Below are positions 62,459 through 64,000 of a stretch of 64,000 bases of DNA, in pieces. This DNA is from Sphaerimonospora cavernae (GTDB taxonomy: Bacteria; Actinomycetota; Actinomycetes; Streptosporangiales; Streptosporangiaceae). The notes under the pieces were generated by a model that was not told where the DNA came from, searched no databases, and saw nothing but the letters and a program-made list of their open reading frames with translations. Position 1 is the first letter of the stretch. Each line of letters opens with the position of its first letter. The stretch is from NCBI RefSeq assembly GCF_042435035.1, contig NZ_JBHMQT010000037.1, forward strand, positions 121,813 to 185,812, written 5' to 3'. The position numbers and the translations under genes are program-made.

Positions 62459-63391
62459 TTAGATCCGCTGCCACAGAGCGGGAACGATGGGGGGCTCCCA
62501 GCCGGGCAAGGACGTGTGCGCCTGGATGCATCGGTAGCGCTGCCCGACGTAGGTCACGGTGTCTCCCACCTTGTAGGGGGTCCAGGTCGCCCAACTGCTC
62601 GCCTTGGTAACGGTCAGCGAGAGCCTCGTCCTGGTCATCTGCCACTCAACACTCGCCAGAAGAGTGATTTCGTGGGATCCCGCCACGAGGTCTTCGGCCG
62701 TGGTGATCGTCACCGTCGACGCTTCTCCCGCCATGACCGTGGACGGGTTGAAGGTCACGGTTGCCCCGTACGGCGCGATAGCCGACAGCGTCAGGGGAAC
62801 CGGACCGCTGGACACGATCTCGGTGTTGAGAGTCACGGTGGTCGACTGGCCCGCCTGGACCGTGACCGACGACGGCTCCACCGATGTGAAGATGGTCGGC
62901 ATGGGAGGAGGCTTGTGGCCGTCGATGGTCAGGAAGAACGTCGCCTCCCGGGTCACCGAGGCGCCAGTGGCCACAACAGTGATCTGATAGGTCCCCTTCG
63001 GGATTTGCGACGAAGGAGCGATTGCCAGCGTCGAGTACTGACCGGCCATGATCGTGGGCGAGTTGAAGGAGAAGGCAAGCCCGCTGTCAGGCAGCGGGGG
63101 GGTATGCACGCTCAGATTGATCGGCTGGGCACTGCCGTCGGTGACCACGGTGTTCACCCGCGCGAGCACCACCTCGCCCGTCCGGACGGTGACGGCAGCG
63201 GAATCAGGGTTGAGCGAAACCGAAAAGTCATCGGCCATGGCATTGCTGTACCGATCGAGCGCCTGCGCCTGGACAGCACCTGCCCGCGCTGTGGGGGCTG
63301 CCGAGACGGCAGAGGTCGCCGTCAGCGAAGCCGCGATCATGGCAACCGCCGCCAGTACGGCGACGACACCCGACCTCATCCTGATATTCAC
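62459..63391 (-). CDS. Secreted protein with Ig-like repeats and chitin-binding-like C-terminus
   Basis: A 310-residue exported protein. Signal peptide about 1-31, then two immunoglobulin-like domains of about 90-100 residues (SVSLNPDSAAVTVRTGEVVL and SVEPSSVTVQAGQSTTVTLN), and a C-terminal module of about 42 residues (WTPYKVGDTVTYVGQRYRC, then QAHTSLPGWEPPIVPALW) with the Trp/Tyr pattern of CBM5/12 chitin-binding domains. It should bind insoluble sugar outside the cell. No catalytic domain is present. Confidence 0.82.
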   Translation of the reverse strand: MNIRMRSGVVAVLAAVAMIAASLTATSAVSAAPTARAGAVQAQALDRYSNAMADDFSVSLNPDSAAVTVRTGEVVLARVNTVVTDGSAQPINLSVHTPPLPDSGLAFSFNSPTIMAGQYSTLAIAPSSQIPKGTYQITVVATGASVTREATFFLTIDGHKPPPMPTIFTSVEPSSVTVQAGQSTTVTLNTEIVSSGPVPLTLSAIAPYGATVTFNPSTVMAGEASTVTITTAEDLVAGSHEITLLASVEWQMTRTRLSLTVTKASSWATWTPYKVGDTVTYVGQRYRCIQAHTSLPGWEPPIVPALWQRI

Positions 63392-63565
63392 TTACGACTC
63401 CTGGCTATGGGGGGGTAAAGGAGCTCGAAAGTCCAGACTAGACCCGAGTTGACACCAAGACCATAGGCGGATGCCCTACAGATTTCCGTAGGCTTGGAAC
63501 TAGAGGATATCGCTCAACAAAAAGTATCATCAACAGCGAAAACCGACGGAATGCATCGGCATTTA

Positions 63566-64000
63566 TTATGCACTGAAAGCTATGGACCGCTCCGAGTTGT
63601 TCGCCTCGGCCAAAGTAAGCGAACCGAACAGCTTGCCTGAACCTTGTAGCGAAGGCTTGCCGCAAAGCTTGCTCATGTCGTCCTCGTCTGAGGTGAGGAC
63701 GATGACGGGACGGGCGGAGCGAAGAGCCGTGGCGGCCGCGACGGCATCGATCGCGTACTTGTGGCCATGGAGACCACTCTCACGAAGCAGGTCCATCGCG
63801 CAGGCGGAGACCTCCTCGGTCACCGGTTCGACTCGCAACCGGGACAGGTACCAGCGCAACCGTTCGTTCGTCACCCGGCCGTCGAAAGCCTCGATCGGCG
63901 TCAAGGCGCTGATGGCGACGCGGAAGTCATTGTTCTGTGCCTCTCGCACTATCGCCGTGACACGTTGATCTGCCGCATACCATTTTGAGAGGCCCTCGGA
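63566..64000 (-). CDS. PIN-domain protein, 5' end outside the window
   Basis: A PIN-like nuclease fold cut by the window edge. The frame stays open through the right end, giving at least 144 residues; the end beyond the window would hold the first Asp of the active site. Visible parts are VAISALTPIEAFDG with the conserved Glu/Asp region, KYAIDAVAAATALRS with an acidic residue, and VIVLTSDEDDMSKLCG. This is the VapC-type pattern, but no antitoxin gene is visible inside the window. Confidence 0.72.
   Translation of the reverse strand, partial: SEGLSKWYAADQRVTAIVREAQNNDFRVAISALTPIEAFDGRVTNERLRWYLSRLRVEPVTEEVSACAMDLLRESGLHGHKYAIDAVAAATALRSARPVIVLTSDEDDMSKLCGKPSLQGSGKLFGSLTLAEANNSERSIAFSA

Overview
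The window is high-GC actinomycete DNA. Evidence is the frequent GTG and TTG starts, very short gene spacing with ATGA/GTGA overlaps, a CvnA/DUF742 pair, a KorAB 2-oxoacid:ferredoxin oxidoreductase and an actinobacterial style of exopolysaccharide genes. The gene mix fits a filamentous actinomycete such as a Streptosporangiaceae member, but this is an inference from content and no marker gene settles it.

Left flank (1-7.1 kb): a short GntR-type regulator diverges from a small unknown protein across a perfect palindrome. A compact minus-strand nuoA-nuoB-nuoC-nuoH operon follows, ending with a small unknown ORF. It has none of the other complex I genes. A 531-bp gap with decamer tandem repeats separates it from korA-korB on the plus strand, which end in a strong terminator hairpin.

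Centre (7.3-54.5 kb): a very large Wzx/Wzy-type extracellular polysaccharide locus. It holds two priming sugar-phosphate transferases, two flippases, two O-antigen-ligase/polymerase-like proteins, three Wzz-like chain-length proteins, at least six glycosyltransferases and an LCP transferase for attachment. Sugar supply comes from rmlA-rmlB-rmlD, two RmlC-like epimerases, an AlgD-like GDP-mannose 6-dehydrogenase, and a CDP-sugar branch (rfbF, sugar C-methyltransferase, PIG-L deacetylase, SDR, DUF4910 protein, and a duplicated Cys-rich protein). Tailoring candidates are a polysaccharide deacetylase, an acyltransferase-3 protein, a sulfotransferase, a CelD/BcsL-type acyltransferase and a possible 2-oxoglutarate oxygenase. 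Secreted partners include two beta-helix proteins, a 1399-residue propeller/LamG/PKD protein and a membrane-anchored propeller.

Right flank (54.6-64 kb): ordinary chromosomal genes. They include a nitrate/nitrite-sensing-type histidine kinase with DUF742 (half a conservon), a RelE/Phd-type toxin-antitoxin pair with an obvious operator, a MarR regulator diverging from an alpha/beta hydrolase over a perfect palindrome, a secreted protein with a chitin-binding-like C-terminus, and a PIN-domain protein cut by the window edge.

The most unusual parts are the minimal nuoABCH set beside korAB, the Cys-rich duplicated protein inside the CDP-sugar branch, and the combination of AlgD-like, beta-helix, deacetylase and sulfotransferase genes, which suggests an acidic, modified polymer.
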